Assembly (NCBI RefSeq): GCF_009857885.1
Contig: NZ_WWER01000006.1
Coordinates: forward strand, 186,001 to 250,000
DNA from: Pusillimonas sp. TS35
GTDB taxonomy: Bacteria; Pseudomonadota; Gammaproteobacteria; Burkholderiales; Burkholderiaceae_B
Length of the DNA: 64,000 nucleotides
Reading direction: 5' to 3'
Positions 48,509 through 58,398 of this stretch are shown piece by piece (position 1 is the stretch's first letter; the number at the start of each line of letters is the position of its first letter). The position numbers were made by a program, and so were the translations under genes. The notes beneath the pieces are model-generated. The model did not search any database, was not told where the DNA came from, and saw only the letters and a program-made list of their open reading frames with translations.

Positions 48509-49354
48509 TCAGCCGTTGTCGCCGGGCCTGCGGGTTTGCGCGCAATGCACCTGTGCCAGGGCGCGATCGGCGATCCGCATAGCAGTAAGGTGGCGGCCCC
48601 AAATGCAGCCCGTATCCAGGCAGACCACATCGGGGCGCATCAGCAGGCCCAGCGTGGACCAGTGGCCGAACACCACCGTGTCGCCGCCTGAGGCGCGCCC
48701 GGGCAGGTCGAACCACGGCATCAACCCTTCTGGCGCTTCGTCTGGTGGGCCTTTATGTGAGAAATCCAGCCGCCCGTCGGGGTGGCACATGCGTATGCGC
48801 GTCAGGATATTGATAATGGCGCGCAGGCGATCGCTGCCAGCGAGGCGGTCGTCCCACTGATCGGGTTTGTTGCCGTACATTTGCGCCAGGTTTGTGCGCC
48901 AGTCGGGTGCGCGCAGCGCGGCATGCACTTCGCTCGCCAAGGCCATGGTCTTGCGTACGTCCCATTGCGGGTGGATGCCCGCATGCACCAGCAAATGGCC
49001 GTGCTCGTAATGTGCCACCGGACGATGGCGCAGCCAGTCGATCAGCTCGGTTGCGTCAGGGGCCTCTAGTACGCTGGCAACCGTATCGCCCTTTTTGACC
49101 TTGCCGATACCGGCGGCGACGGCAAGCAGGTGCAGGTCGTGATTGCCCAGCACCATGATTGCGCGTTCGCCCAAGGCCATGACGCGCCGCAATGCGCCGA
49201 GCGAGTCGGGGCCACGGTTGACAATATCGCCCGCAAACCAGAAACGTGCCTCTGGGCTGCCGGCGATCCGAGGGTCGTCGAACAGAGTATCCAACGGCGC
49301 ACTGCAGCCTTGCAGGTCACCGACGATCCAAGTGTCTGGCACGGGCGGTGTCAT
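48509..49354 (-). CDS. apaH: Symmetrical bis(5'-nucleosyl)-tetraphosphatase
   Basis: A 281-residue phosphoesterase that splits Ap4A to two ADP. Metal-binding motifs are [37 protein letters not shown] and [11 protein letters not shown], with VVFGHWS near the end. Its ATG overlaps the lptG stop by four bases (ATGA), although these two proteins are functionally unrelated. apaG is at 14 kb, so the enterobacterial apaGH pairing is not kept. The extended frame to 49669 is antisense within lptG. Confidence 0.94.
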   Translation of the reverse strand: MTPPVPDTWIVGDLQGCSAPLDTLFDDPRIAGSPEARFWFAGDIVNRGPDSLGALRRVMALGERAIMVLGNHDLHLLAVAAGIGKVKKGDTVASVLEAPDATELIDWLRHRPVAHYEHGHLLVHAGIHPQWDVRKTMALASEVHAALRAPDWRTNLAQMYGNKPDQWDDRLAGSDRLRAIINILTRIRMCHPDGRLDFSHKGPPDEAPEGLMPWFDLPGRASGGDTVVFGHWSTLGLLMRPDVVCLDTGCIWGRHLTAMRIADRALAQVHCAQTRRPGDNG

Positions 49355-50529
49355 GGGGAGGAGGGGCTCCAGGGGAATTCCGCGCGGCTGATGCGGCGCA
49401 CGTGATGCTGGTTCTCCATGAGTGTGAGCGCCGTCAGGCTGATTGCGAGCGCGATCAGGCTGGGCAGCAGCGCTGTGACCCACGGCGCCCATTTGCTTAG
49501 CATGCCAACGTTTAGGGCAAGCTGGTTGAGCATGAAGAAACCAACCCCCAGCAGAATGCCGATGAATACCTTGCTGCCCACGCCGCCGCGCCGCGTTTGC
49601 ATGAAGCCGATGGGGGCGGCGATGGTGATCATGACCAGCAGCGTGAAGGGATACGCCATCTTGCGCCACAGCGCCACCACCTGCCGGTCGGTTTGCAGAT
49701 GGTTGGCGTGCAGGTAGGAAATGTAGTCGGTGAGGTCGAGCAGTGACATGCGCTCGGGTGTAAGAATGCGTGCGATCAGACGCTCAGGTGTTAGTGTGGT
49801 GGGTAGCACTCGCTGAGGCAGCGATGTGACCCGCGTAATGGGCTCTGTGGGGCGCTTGCCGTCGTTCAGGGCGGAGACGGCGCTCGCGTCGATAGTGGTT
49901 TGCTTGACGTCGTGCAGTTCGAGTGTGCCCTTGCCAAACCGGCCGCTGGCCGCTTGCGAGAATGCGGCCAGGCGCTGCCCGGCCGCGAATTCGTACAGCG
50001 TGACGCCTTCTACGCCGCCGGCTGCGCCCAGCCCCGCAATATTGATGATGCGTGTACCGCCGTCTTCGCTGGATTCTTTGAACCAATAGCCGCTGGCCAG
50101 CCTGCCACCGTCGCTGTCGCCCGTGATCGCCAGGCGCGTTTCGCTGGCCTTGATTTCAGCGGCGGGTGTGACGACCTCGGACAGGAAAAAGGCCATGACA
50201 ACCAGTGGTACGGTGACCAGCCACAGCATGCCCAGCAGCTTCATGCCGCTGACGCCCGAGACGCGCAGGATGACCAGTTCGTTGCGTTGTGCCAGCCCGG
50301 CCAGCGCCAGAATGGCGCCGATCAACAAGCCGATGGGCAGCAGGTCGTACAGCCGAGTGGGCAACTCGAGTGCCTGGATGTAGAAAAGGTTGAGCAGCGA
50401 GATCTTGGTGCCCACGTCATCCAAAGCGTCGATCAGCGCAAAAAACGTGAACAGGCCCAGCAGTGCAACCAGCACGACGGCGCTGGAACGGTAGATTTCG
50501 CGGGCGAGATAACGGCGGGCGGTACGCAT
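49351..50529 (-). CDS. lptG: LPS export ABC transporter permease LptG
   Basis: A 392-residue inner-membrane permease of the LptB2FG machine that moves lipopolysaccharide to the cell surface. Hydrophobic segments lie near residues 20-40, 60-85, 105-125 and three more after about 300, flanking a periplasmic beta-jellyroll domain. The N-terminal [19 protein letters not shown] and the late [23 protein letters not shown] segment match LptG more than LptF. In most Proteobacteria lptF lies directly upstream; here the upstream gene is mtgA. ATG 50529 is preferred over 50586. Confidence 0.85.
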   Translation of the reverse strand: MRTARRYLAREIYRSSAVVLVALLGLFTFFALIDALDDVGTKISLLNLFYIQALELPTRLYDLLPIGLLIGAILALAGLAQRNELVILRVSGVSGMKLLGMLWLVTVPLVVMAFFLSEVVTPAAEIKASETRLAITGDSDGGRLASGYWFKESSEDGGTRIINIAGLGAAGGVEGVTLYEFAAGQRLAAFSQAASGRFGKGTLELHDVKQTTIDASAVSALNDGKRPTEPITRVTSLPQRVLPTTLTPERLIARILTPERMSLLDLTDYISYLHANHLQTDRQVVALWRKMAYPFTLLVMITIAAPIGFMQTRRGGVGSKVFIGILLGVGFFMLNQLALNVGMLSKWAPWVTALLPSLIALAISLTALTLMENQHHVRRISRAEFPWSPSSP

Positions 50530-50625
50530 GGGGGTGATCAGGTTGCGGCAAAGTCGGGGCAGCCCCCGAAAGTGCAAGGTTACCATTGTTGCCCCGGGCC
50601 GGGACCACGCGGGACAGCGCCTGTG

Positions 50626-51345
50626 TCAGGGTATGTCTACCAGACGCATGCGGCGCTGGATGATGGCGGTGCGCCGGGCAAGATACGCGCTGCCGCGGTG
50701 GGTGTCGTAGTAGGCCGGGTTGGGCAGCATTGAGGCCAGCCGGGCGGCCTGAGCCGCCCCAAGGCGTGCGGCGGACGTCTTGTAATAATGTTCAGCCGCC
50801 GCCTGTGCGCCAAAGACGTTGCCACCCCATTGCGCCACGTTCAGGTACAGCTCGAGAATGCGCTTTTTGCTCATCACCAGTTCGATCATATAGGTCAGGA
50901 TCAGCTCCTGGCCTTTGCGCAGATAGCTGCGCTCGCTGGACAGAAACATGTTCTTCGCAAGCTGCTGCGTAATGGTGGAACCGCCGCGCCGCTTGCTCTT
51001 GCCGAGGCTGGCCTGCCGGCGGTTGTACTCCCAGGCCTTGCGGATATTGTCCCATTCCACGCCGTCGTGATCCGTGAATTGCGCATCTTCAGACGCTATC
51101 ACCGCTCGCTTGAGCTGGTCGCTGATCCGGTCGTAGGGCATCCATTCGTGGCGGATCGCGGCGTCGGGATTTTTGGCGCGCAGCTCAGTGAGTGTCTGGT
51201 TCATGAATGCGCTGCTCGAAGGGTTGCGCACGCTCAGCCACAACACCATCAGGAACAGGCCGAACTGGTACAGCAGCAGCGCCGCGAACGCCAGCAGCAG
51301 GGCCGCCAGCGCCACTTTGCCCTTGTTGATGCGACGCGCAGCCAT
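50626..51345 (-). CDS. mtgA: Monofunctional biosynthetic peptidoglycan transglycosylase
   Basis: A 239-residue inner-membrane glycosyltransferase (GT51) that polymerises lipid II. One N-terminal membrane anchor (about 12-35) precedes the GT51 motifs: ASEDAQFTDHDG with catalytic Glu, RRGGSTITQQLAKNMFLS, ELILTYMIELVMSKKRILELYLN and GAQAAAEHYYKTSA. The ATG at 51345 follows the aroE stop region by 5 bp. Frame extension to 51633 is rejected as antisense inside aroE. Confidence 0.95.
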   Translation of the reverse strand: MAARRINKGKVALAALLLAFAALLLYQFGLFLMVLWLSVRNPSSSAFMNQTLTELRAKNPDAAIRHEWMPYDRISDQLKRAVIASEDAQFTDHDGVEWDNIRKAWEYNRRQASLGKSKRRGGSTITQQLAKNMFLSSERSYLRKGQELILTYMIELVMSKKRILELYLNVAQWGGNVFGAQAAAEHYYKTSAARLGAAQAARLASMLPNPAYYDTHRGSAYLARRTAIIQRRMRLVDIP

Positions 51346-51350
51346 GCGCT

Positions 51351-52241
51351 TCAGGCGCCGCCAAGCTGGCTGCGCAGGGCGGCCAGGACGGGCGCTACAT
51401 CGGGGGTGACGCCGTGCCAGATCGTGAAGCTGGCGGCCGCCTGGCCTACTAACATACCCAGCCCGTCCGCCGTGTGCGCTGCGCCGTCGGCGTTCGCTTG
51501 CACCATGAAGGGGGTGGGTTGTGCCCCGTAGACCATGTCGTAGGCCAGCGCGCCCGGCGCGTACAGGCCCGCGGGCAAGGCCGGCGCCTGGCCGGAGAGG
51601 CCAGTGGAGGTGGCATTGATCACTACATCCCATTGGGACTCGGCATCTTCCAGCCCGCCAGCGTCGAGCCGGGCCGCTTGGGCTGGCAGTTGACTGTTCA
51701 GATGAGCGAGCAGTTGATGCGCGCGTTCCGCATTTCGGTTGACGATGCGCAGCTGCGCACAGCCGGCTTGCAGCAGCGGCAGCACGACGCCGCGCGCGGC
51801 ACCGCCGGCGCCCACCAGCAGGATGCGCCGCCCTTCTGGAGCGTGACCCAGGCGGATCAGGTCGTCGAGCAGCCCCACACCGTCAGTATTACAGCCGTAT
51901 AGGACGCCCTCGCGCAGCCACAGCGTATTGACCGCGCCCGCGATGCGGGCGCGATCGCTGAGGTGGCCGGCCGCTAGCGCAAAGGCTTCTTCCTTGAAGG
52001 GGACAGTGACATTGAGCCCGCCGCCATTCTGCTCGAAGAAGCCGCGCACGGTGTCGGCAAAGCCGTCCAGCGGGGCCAGGATACGTTCGTACGTCAGATG
52101 TATACCCGTCTGGCGGGCGAACTGTTCGTGGATGAAAGGCGAACGGCTGTGGGCAATCGGGTTGCCAATTACGCCGTAGCGAGCGGGGGCGTCCGCGGCA
52201 GTGGCTTGTATGGCGGCGTTCGGAGTATACGTTGCGGTCAC
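51351..52241 (-). CDS. aroE: Shikimate dehydrogenase
   Basis: A 296-residue NADPH enzyme reducing 3-dehydroshikimate. Substrate-binding parts are [21 protein letters not shown] and [14 protein letters not shown] (catalytic Lys and nearby Asp in GCNTDGVGL); the cofactor loop is [10 protein letters not shown]. The start is GTG at 52241, overlapping the tonB-like stop (GTGA); no ATG fits the family N-terminus, and the frame beyond it is antisense to that gene. The gene is coupled to its upstream neighbour. Confidence 0.93.
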   Translation of the reverse strand: MTATYTPNAAIQATAADAPARYGVIGNPIAHSRSPFIHEQFARQTGIHLTYERILAPLDGFADTVRGFFEQNGGGLNVTVPFKEEAFALAAGHLSDRARIAGAVNTLWLREGVLYGCNTDGVGLLDDLIRLGHAPEGRRILLVGAGGAARGVVLPLLQAGCAQLRIVNRNAERAHQLLAHLNSQLPAQAARLDAGGLEDAESQWDVVINATSTGLSGQAPALPAGLYAPGALAYDMVYGAQPTPFMVQANADGAAHTADGLGMLVGQAAASFTIWHGVTPDVAPVLAALRSQLGGA

Positions 52242-53131
52242 GGCGCGTCGGTTTCCAGTTGCTGATGGGTGAAATGCCAGGTACGGGTAATGGCAAGAAT
52301 ATCGGTTTCTCGGGCGATGGCGGGCGGCAGGGGGGCAAAAGGGGCGGCCAATTGCACGATGCGCAGCGCCGCCTGGTTCAACACTGCCTCGCTGGAGGGC
52401 TGGTTGATTTCGGCGTGCTCCAGGGAGCCGTCGCGCCGGATATGCACCGTAAGCTGCAGGCTGCCATAGACTTTGCCGCGCGCCTGCGGCGGGTAGTGCT
52501 GTGTGCCCAGCAGTTCGATTTTCTTGCGCCATGCCTCGACATATTCGGCGTACTCGGCGCGCTGCGCCGATGGCCCCGTGAAATGCCGGCGAGGTTGTTG
52601 ATTGTAGCGGTCGATGCGCTCTTTGATGGCGCTGATCTGGGCGTTGAGCACCAGGCTTTCCTGCTCGCGCGTGTCTTCGCCCGGGTCGGTGGACTGCTCG
52701 AACAGATCGGGCTGTTTACGTTCCGGCAATACCTTCTGCGTGGCCACCAGCGCGGTGAACAGACGCTGTTGTTCAGCTTCGAGCTCAGCCTGACGTCGAC
52801 GCAGCGCTTCGAGCACAATCTGGTCGGGCGACTGGGCGGCAGTGCGCGGCAAGGGGGATGACGCATAGACGTCTGCCTGCGATTCGCCGCCGCCGTCCAG
52901 CGCGTGCTGCGCGAGCACCTGGGGCTTGAGAGGCGTGGTATCCCCGCGAGTGTTCAGGAGGGTGACGGACAGCGAGCGTGGCGTCGGTGCGGGAGGCGCC
53001 TCGGGTGCGGCGAAACGCCAGGCCAGCAGCGCGCCATGTACGGCCAGCGAGAGTGCGATCCCGATCGCAAGGTAATCATTGCGCGCGACGCGAGCCCCGG
53101 GCAAGGACGCAAAGCGAAGGTTGGCAGCCAT
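52238..53131 (-). CDS. TonB-like energy transducer / C-terminal domain protein
   Basis: A 297-residue envelope protein. One N-terminal membrane helix (about 20-40, [20 protein letters not shown]) is followed by a Pro/Gln/Glu-rich linker with a coiled-coil-prone stretch (about 110-150), and a TonB C-terminal domain from about residue 205 ([23 protein letters not shown], then [20 protein letters not shown]). The family bridges the inner membrane and outer-membrane receptors. No exbB/exbD or receptor gene is adjacent, and its partner is unknown. It lies 21 bp after the ribonuclease gene. Confidence 0.82.
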   Translation of the reverse strand: MAANLRFASLPGARVARNDYLAIGIALSLAVHGALLAWRFAAPEAPPAPTPRSLSVTLLNTRGDTTPLKPQVLAQHALDGGGESQADVYASSPLPRTAAQSPDQIVLEALRRRQAELEAEQQRLFTALVATQKVLPERKQPDLFEQSTDPGEDTREQESLVLNAQISAIKERIDRYNQQPRRHFTGPSAQRAEYAEYVEAWRKKIELLGTQHYPPQARGKVYGSLQLTVHIRRDGSLEHAEINQPSSEAVLNQAALRIVQLAAPFAPLPPAIARETDILAITRTWHFTHQQLETDAP

Positions 53132-53152
53132 GGTCGCGCCCAGGTCGCGGCC

Positions 53153-55045
53153 TCAGGCCGGCAGAGGCAGGGTTTCGCGCAGCCGGCAATCCACGTCCAG
53201 CGCCAGCTCGTCAAAACCGAGAATATCCAGCACAACTGGCTGGCCGCGTTCGAGTAGGGGCAGCGCGGGCACGCGCACAACCATGGGCACGTCGTCCAAC
53301 CGGACGAGGTCGTCGCGGATCACCGCGCCCTGGACTGTATGCATATTGTGCTGCTGCAGCCAGCGCAGGCACCAGTAGCGCTCGATGGCTGATTGGAAAT
53401 CGCCCCACGCGGCGTATTGCGCATCGAAGGCGCCAATGATGGCGTACATGTCAGCGTCCTTGGGCTTGAACGGCGCCACCAGCCGGGCCGATACGCCATG
53501 CTGCGCGGTGGCGATGATCTGCTGCTGGTTGATCAGGTCGACATAGCGGCGCAGCGGCGAGGTGGCCCAGGCGTACTGTGGCACCCCAATGGCCTCGTGC
53601 GGCAGGGCGTGGGTGGACATGCGCACCCTGCCGGCCTGCTGGGACCGGTAGATGCCCGGCACGCCATGTTGCGCCAGCAGCCCGCCCCACAGGTTGTTGG
53701 TGAGGATCATGTATTCGGCCACCAGTCGGTCCAGCGGCGCATTGCGACGGCGCGGGATCAGCCGCACCGGCGTTTCCGGGTCGTCGTAGGGGCCGGTAAG
53801 CTCGAAGCTGTATTCCACCCGCGTGTTGTTCTCGGGTTTGCCGCGTATTTGCTCGCGCTGCGCCAGCAGGTGCTTGGCAAAGCGCCACAGTGGCCGCAGC
53901 CAGTCGCCGTACGGTAGTTCTGCGGTGGGGTCCTCCAGCGCGGCTTCGGTGACGAATTCATCCAGGTAGTTGTGGCGCAGGTTTTCGGCCACCTGTATGC
54001 ATTCGATGCGGGTTTCGGATCCAAGAATTTCGCCTGTGGCCAGGTTGGCGTGCACATACAGCGAGACGGCGGGGCGCGGTACACCGGCATCGAGTGAGAA
54101 CTGGTTGATGATCTCTGCCGGCAGCATGGGTATTTTCAGGCCGGGAATATACACCGTGGACATGCGCGAACGCGCCAGCTTGTCGATCTCGTTGCCGCGC
54201 ATCACGGCCAGTCCCGGTGCGGCGATGTGGATACCGATCCGGGCGTGGTCGTCGTCGAGCAGGGTGACTGACAATGCATCGTCCACCTCGATGGTGCTGC
54301 TGTCGTCCACCGAATACGCGACCACGTCGGCCATAGGCAGCTCGCCCTGCAATGGCACCGCATCGATGGCGGGCAGTTGCGTGCCCTTGGGGAAATGCGT
54401 GCGCATGAAGCGATGCAGGTGCAGCGCCAGCGGGTTGGGTAGCGCACCGCACGAGAGCAGCAGCCGCTCGGGTGTGGTTTGCAGTTGCTGCACGGCGGCG
54501 TCGAATGCCTTCCATTCGAGCGAGTTCTTGTCGGGTTTGGTGAGCAGGGTGTCGGCTACTGCTGCAATTTCATCCGGCAGTTGGCCGGCCACCAGCGCGT
54601 CGGCCCAGGCCTGCTGCTGCTCGGCCTGCTTGCGCTTCTTTTCGATGGCGGCCAGCGCGGCGGTCAGGATATCCGGTGGCGCCGGACGGTAGCGGCCCTT
54701 GCCGCGGCGGTGAAAATACGCGGGGGCGCTGTTCAACGCGAAAATCAGGGCTGCCCGCTCGACCGCGCTGGGCGGATGGCCGAAATACTCCTCGGCGAAC
54801 TCGGACGCTTCGAACTCTTCCTGTGGCGTGCACTCCCACAGGAAGTCGATCTCGAAAGTGGCGGCCAGGGCCTGGGCCTGTTCCATGAGCGCGGCCGGCG
54901 CGGGCTGCTCGAAGTTGAACAGGACGTTGGCCTTTTTGATTTTGCTGCGCTTGCCCGTGGCGGATTCGACCTGTAGGGTCGAGTCGCTTTCGGAGAAGAT
55001 TTTCTCTGCTTTGAAGGTGCCGCTGTCTTCGTAAAGAACGTACAT
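53153..55045 (-). CDS. RNB-domain exoribonuclease (RNase II/R family)
   Basis: A 630-residue protein with an N-terminal region unlike classic RNase II, a central RNB catalytic domain (about 240-560) and a short S1-like end. The metal-binding signature reads YSVDDSSTIEVDDALSV: it keeps Asp at the positions equal to E. coli RNase II D201, D209 and D210 but has Glu where D207 is expected. PGLKIPMLPAEII, VEYMILTN-like LVAEYMILTNNLWG and ATSPLRRYVDLINQQQI follow. It likely degrades RNA 3' to 5'. It is 39 bp downstream of the yqiA-like gene. Confidence 0.85.
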   Translation of the reverse strand: MYVLYEDSGTFKAEKIFSESDSTLQVESATGKRSKIKKANVLFNFEQPAPAALMEQAQALAATFEIDFLWECTPQEEFEASEFAEEYFGHPPSAVERAALIFALNSAPAYFHRRGKGRYRPAPPDILTAALAAIEKKRKQAEQQQAWADALVAGQLPDEIAAVADTLLTKPDKNSLEWKAFDAAVQQLQTTPERLLLSCGALPNPLALHLHRFMRTHFPKGTQLPAIDAVPLQGELPMADVVAYSVDDSSTIEVDDALSVTLLDDDHARIGIHIAAPGLAVMRGNEIDKLARSRMSTVYIPGLKIPMLPAEIINQFSLDAGVPRPAVSLYVHANLATGEILGSETRIECIQVAENLRHNYLDEFVTEAALEDPTAELPYGDWLRPLWRFAKHLLAQREQIRGKPENNTRVEYSFELTGPYDDPETPVRLIPRRRNAPLDRLVAEYMILTNNLWGGLLAQHGVPGIYRSQQAGRVRMSTHALPHEAIGVPQYAWATSPLRRYVDLINQQQIIATAQHGVSARLVAPFKPKDADMYAIIGAFDAQYAAWGDFQSAIERYWCLRWLQQHNMHTVQGAVIRDDLVRLDDVPMVVRVPALPLLERGQPVVLDILGFDELALDVDCRLRETLPLPA

Positions 55046-55084
55046 GAAAGTTCCGGTGTGATGCGTCGGGTGCTGCAGGAGGGG

Positions 55085-55681
55085 TCAGGGATACGGGCGC
55101 AGGGCGAAGTCGAGTACTTCGGGCAGCCAGTGGCTGAAGTCCGACAAGCCGTGGTCGCCGCCTTCGATGATGTGGCCATGGCTGCCGGCGTACCAATCGG
55201 CCATTTCGCGCCAGTCTAGTACTTCGTCGCCTTTGGCGGCCAGCAGGTAATAAAGGCCAGGGTGCGCCGGACGCGTGAACGCCAGTTCCGCTAGTTCATC
55301 GACGTATTCGGGCAAGAATTCGAACGGTGCGCCGTCGTGGTACATGGTGTGCTTGCCGACTTGCGTGGCCAGATCGCGCGCCGCGTAAATGACGGGGTTG
55401 AGCAGGACGGCGCGGCATTTCCAGTGTTCGGCCAGGTGGCCGGCATAGTAGCCGCCCAGCGATGAGCCAATCACCACGAGGTCGGTGGCTGGTTCCATGC
55501 CGTGCTCGTCACGCGCTTGTTCGATCAGCCGTTCGCACAGTGCCATGGCCTGCGCCGGGCTGGCGGGCAACTGCGGGCACAGCCACTGGCCGGCCAGGCC
55601 GCGTTCGCGCATGGCCTGCGCCAGCAGCGTGGCCTTGGAAGACTGCGGCGATGAACGAAACCCGTGTAGATAGAGGATCAT
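55085..55681 (-). CDS. YqiA-like alpha/beta-hydrolase (UPF0227)
   Basis: A 198-residue esterase-fold protein. ILYLHGFRSSPQSSKATLL has the oxyanion loop, VVIGSSLGGYYAG the nucleophile elbow with Ser, and GGDHGLSDFSHWL carries the catalytic His. The E. coli homologue YqiA is an esterase of unknown substrate. ATG 55681 starts at the first residue of the fold. It is 31 bp from mpl in the same run. Confidence 0.86.
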   Translation of the reverse strand: MILYLHGFRSSPQSSKATLLAQAMRERGLAGQWLCPQLPASPAQAMALCERLIEQARDEHGMEPATDLVVIGSSLGGYYAGHLAEHWKCRAVLLNPVIYAARDLATQVGKHTMYHDGAPFEFLPEYVDELAELAFTRPAHPGLYYLLAAKGDEVLDWREMADWYAGSHGHIIEGGDHGLSDFSHWLPEVLDFALRPYP

Positions 55682-55712
55682 GATAAGCCTGGGAGGTGCA
55701 TGCGGCGGCGCA

Positions 55713-57161
55713 TTATTGGCCGCTGGCCGCGGCGCGGTCGCGCGCTAGCGCGTCGAGGAGCTTCTGGTGCACGCCGCCGAAGCTGCCGTTGCTCATGATG
55801 ACGATGGCATCGCCGGTTTGCGCCACGCTGCGAATCGCATCCACCATTTTATCCAGATCGGTCCAAGCCGTGGCGCGTTTGCCAAGCGGCGCCAGTATTT
55901 GCGCAGGGTCCCAGCCCAGGGCGTGCTTGCCCTGCGTTTCGCCGTAGCAGAAGACCAAGTCGGCGGTGTCCAACGCGCCGGGCAGGCGGGCGGCCATGGC
56001 GCCCAGCTTCATGGTGTTGGACCGCGGCTCGAGTACGGCGATGATGCGGCGCCCGGCGCCGTCCCGCGCGCGCAGTCCGCGCAGGGTGGTGTCGATGGCG
56101 GTGGGGTGGTGGGCGAAGTCGTCGTAGACCATGATGCCGTCGACCGTTCCGCGCACTTCCATGCGGCGTTTCACGCCGCTGAAGCTGGACAGGGCCTCGA
56201 TTGCCAGTGCGGCGGGCACCCCTGCATGCACGGCGGCCGCCACGGCGGCCAGGCCGTTCATGCGGTTGTGTTCGCCGGTGAGCTGCCAGCGCACCGTGCC
56301 CAGTGTTGTGGCCGGTGCTTTGTTTGTGTCGGTTGCTTTTGGGGCGACAGGGGCATGCGGTGTATCACTGTTGGCCCGCAATACCTCGAAATGGTCTCCT
56401 GTCGCGCTGCGCATGCACCAGTCGCCGTCGTCGCCAAAGGTTTGCACGGGTGTCCAGCACCCGCGTGCCAATACGCGATCCAGTGCCTCGCATTGGCTGG
56501 GGCGCAGCACCAGGCCCGATGCGGGGACGGTGCGCACCAGGTGGTGGAATTGGGTTTCGATGGCGGCCAAGTCGGGGAATATGTCGGCGTGGTCGTATTC
56601 GAGGTTGTTGAGAATGGCGGTACGCGGGCGGTAATGGACGAACTTGGAGCGTTTGTCGAAGAAGGCTGTGTCGTATTCGTCGGCCTCGATCACGAAGAGT
56701 TTGCTGGCAGGTGTGTAGCGTGCTGATACTTTCAGGCCGGGCGCAACGCCGCCGATCAAGAAGTTTGGCGCGTGGCCGGCGTAGTCGAGGATCCATGCCA
56801 GCATCGAGCTGGTGGTGGTTTTGCCATGGGTGCCGGCGACGGCGAGCACGTGCTGGCCGCGCAGGACTTGTTCGCCCAGCCATTGGGGGCCGGATACGTA
56901 TGGCAGGCCTTGGTCCAGGATGGCTTCCATGAGTGGGTTGCCGCGGGTAACGACGTTGCCGATGATGAACAGGTCGGGCTTGAGGGCAAGCTGGTCGGCG
57001 CCGTAGCCTTCGACAAGGCGTATGCCTTGTTCTTCGAGCTGTGTACTCATCGGGGGGTAGACGCCTGCGTCGCAGCCGGTGACGGTGTGGCCCGCGGAGC
57101 GGGCGATCAGCGCCAGGCCACCCATGAAGGTGCCGCAGATGCCAAGTATATGTAGGTGCAT
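55713..57161 (-). CDS. mpl: UDP-N-acetylmuramate:L-Ala-gamma-D-Glu-meso-DAP ligase
   Basis: A 482-residue Mur-ligase family enzyme for peptidoglycan recycling: it reattaches the recycled tripeptide to UDP-MurNAc. Visible are LGICGTFMGGLALIARSAGH at the N-terminus, the ATP loop VAGTHGKTTTSSMLAWIL, a Glu in IEADEYDTAFFDKRSKFVHY, and NRMNGLAAVAAAVHAGV and VYDDFAHHPTAI of the central and C-terminal domains. This MPL branch lacks the MurC-specific region. It heads a minus-strand run through yqiA-like, RNB, TonB-like, aroE, mtgA, lptG and apaH. Confidence 0.95.
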   Translation of the reverse strand: MHLHILGICGTFMGGLALIARSAGHTVTGCDAGVYPPMSTQLEEQGIRLVEGYGADQLALKPDLFIIGNVVTRGNPLMEAILDQGLPYVSGPQWLGEQVLRGQHVLAVAGTHGKTTTSSMLAWILDYAGHAPNFLIGGVAPGLKVSARYTPASKLFVIEADEYDTAFFDKRSKFVHYRPRTAILNNLEYDHADIFPDLAAIETQFHHLVRTVPASGLVLRPSQCEALDRVLARGCWTPVQTFGDDGDWCMRSATGDHFEVLRANSDTPHAPVAPKATDTNKAPATTLGTVRWQLTGEHNRMNGLAAVAAAVHAGVPAALAIEALSSFSGVKRRMEVRGTVDGIMVYDDFAHHPTAIDTTLRGLRARDGAGRRIIAVLEPRSNTMKLGAMAARLPGALDTADLVFCYGETQGKHALGWDPAQILAPLGKRATAWTDLDKMVDAIRSVAQTGDAIVIMSNGSFGGVHQKLLDALARDRAAASGQ

Positions 57162-57216
57162 GGTGATCCTCCGGTCAACATTTTAGCCAGACTCGCTGAG
57201 GCTGCCGCAGCGGCGG

Positions 57217-57560
57217 GCTCAAGGCGCGCCCAACCTGCCCCGCCACAGCATCCCTGACGTGGAATGCTGCTGGTGGAACGGAGCTCACGCAGGCGCTGTG
57301 AGCGGTTTTAGGTTCTTTAGCCGGCGCGCCGTGGCGGGACAGGCTGGTCGCTTCGATCGCTCGCCCCTTCGGGGTTCCCGTCAAATTCACGCGCTTTCAG
57401 CGGCGTGTGCGAACTCGCCCTTTTGCCCCTGCGGGGCAACGGAGCTCAAACAGGCGCTCACGCTTTTTCGCTGAAAGCACGCGAATTTGACGGCGAGCTC
57501 AAGGCGCGCCCAACCTGCCCCGCCACAGCGCCCCTCACATGGAATGCTGTTGTTAGCCAG
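57217..57560. repeat. Composite intergenic repeat region
   Basis: The 566-bp spacer between mpl and the thioredoxin gene is built largely of repeats. (1) A direct repeat starting GCTCAAGGCGCGCCCAACCT at 57217 and 57497, each followed by a GGAATGCTG box. (2) A copy (57328-57383) of the 56-bp element of 18198-18253. (3) A 24-bp inverted repeat, 57379-57402 with 57469-57492 (CGTCAAATTC...GCTTTCAGCG), 22 of 24 matching. (4) GGAGCTCA...CAGGCGCT at 57280 and 57441. I see no gene and no transposase. Confidence 0.78.
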
Positions 57561-57727
57561 TCTACCTGTTACGTAGCTGCCCATGGATATTGCTGCTGGA
57601 GCCTGCACCAGAGTCTGGTGATTCGTATGTTGTGTCTGCGGCGGATTAAGTAGCGGGATTCTTGGCGGTGCTATGATGAGTGTTTATCGCCAAACAGTTC
57701 TAAGCTATTGTTTTGACTACACTTCCC

Positions 57728-58243
57728 ATGAATCGGCGACATTTCCTGCAGCACAGCGCCGCCGCCGCGGCTGTCTTGATTGTGCCCGCCACGGGCCTCA
57801 TGGTGGCGTCACGACCGGCGCGGGCTGCTGCCCCGCATCCTTTTTATGGCCGTGCGTTTGCCAATCTTGCCGACAAGCAGGTACCGATTACTGAATACTT
57901 GGGCAAGCCCCTGGTGCTTAACTTCTGGGCCACCTGGTGCCCGCCCTGTGTCAAAGAAATGCCCGATCTCGATACCCTGCACAGCAAATATCCCGGTGTT
58001 AACATCGTCGGCTTGGCGGTCGACACTGCGGCCAATGTGCGTAAGTTTGGCGACAAGGTGCAGGTCAGCTACCCCTTGCTCATCGCCGGCCATGGCGGTA
58101 TCGCTATCATGCGCGAGCTGGGCAACAGCAAAGGCGGGCTGCCGTTTACAGTGGTATTCGATGCACAGGGGCAGCCGGCCAAAGAATATCTTGGGCAGGT
58201 CAAGCCCGAAGTGCTCGACGCATTGTTGGCCGGCATGGTCTGA
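57728..58243 (+). CDS. TlpA-family thiol:disulfide oxidoreductase, probable Tat substrate
   Basis: A 171-residue thioredoxin-fold protein. The N-terminus MNRRHFLQHSAAAAAVLIV has a twin-arginine motif and a hydrophobic stretch, so Tat export is likely. The redox centre is WCPPC (Cys71, Cys74) in LNFWATWCPPCVKEMPDLD, with the cis-Pro loop GGLPFTVVFDAQG. It probably keeps periplasmic cysteines reduced, for example for cytochrome c maturation. The ATG at 57728 is used; a TTG at 57713 is open upstream. It is followed by the aroQ-accB-accC set, 155 bp away. Confidence 0.88.
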   Translation: MNRRHFLQHSAAAAAVLIVPATGLMVASRPARAAAPHPFYGRAFANLADKQVPITEYLGKPLVLNFWATWCPPCVKEMPDLDTLHSKYPGVNIVGLAVDTAANVRKFGDKVQVSYPLLIAGHGGIAIMRELGNSKGGLPFTVVFDAQGQPAKEYLGQVKPEVLDALLAGMV

Positions 58244-58398
58244 GGGCCAGTTTCCGTGCGTGCATCACTGTTTTTGCGTACGTGGATTTTGTAACCAGAT
58301 TAAATATTTTTCATTCTGTGCAATGCGGTGAACCGCTTTTATGGACAAATACGGTCATTTAGCGTAAAAAGGCGGTCTGTCTTCATAACACGTTCGCA

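Noticed and set aside
57162-57727. Insertion sequence in the repeat-rich spacer
   Set aside because: Repeats are present but no transposase frame or target-site duplication could be seen.
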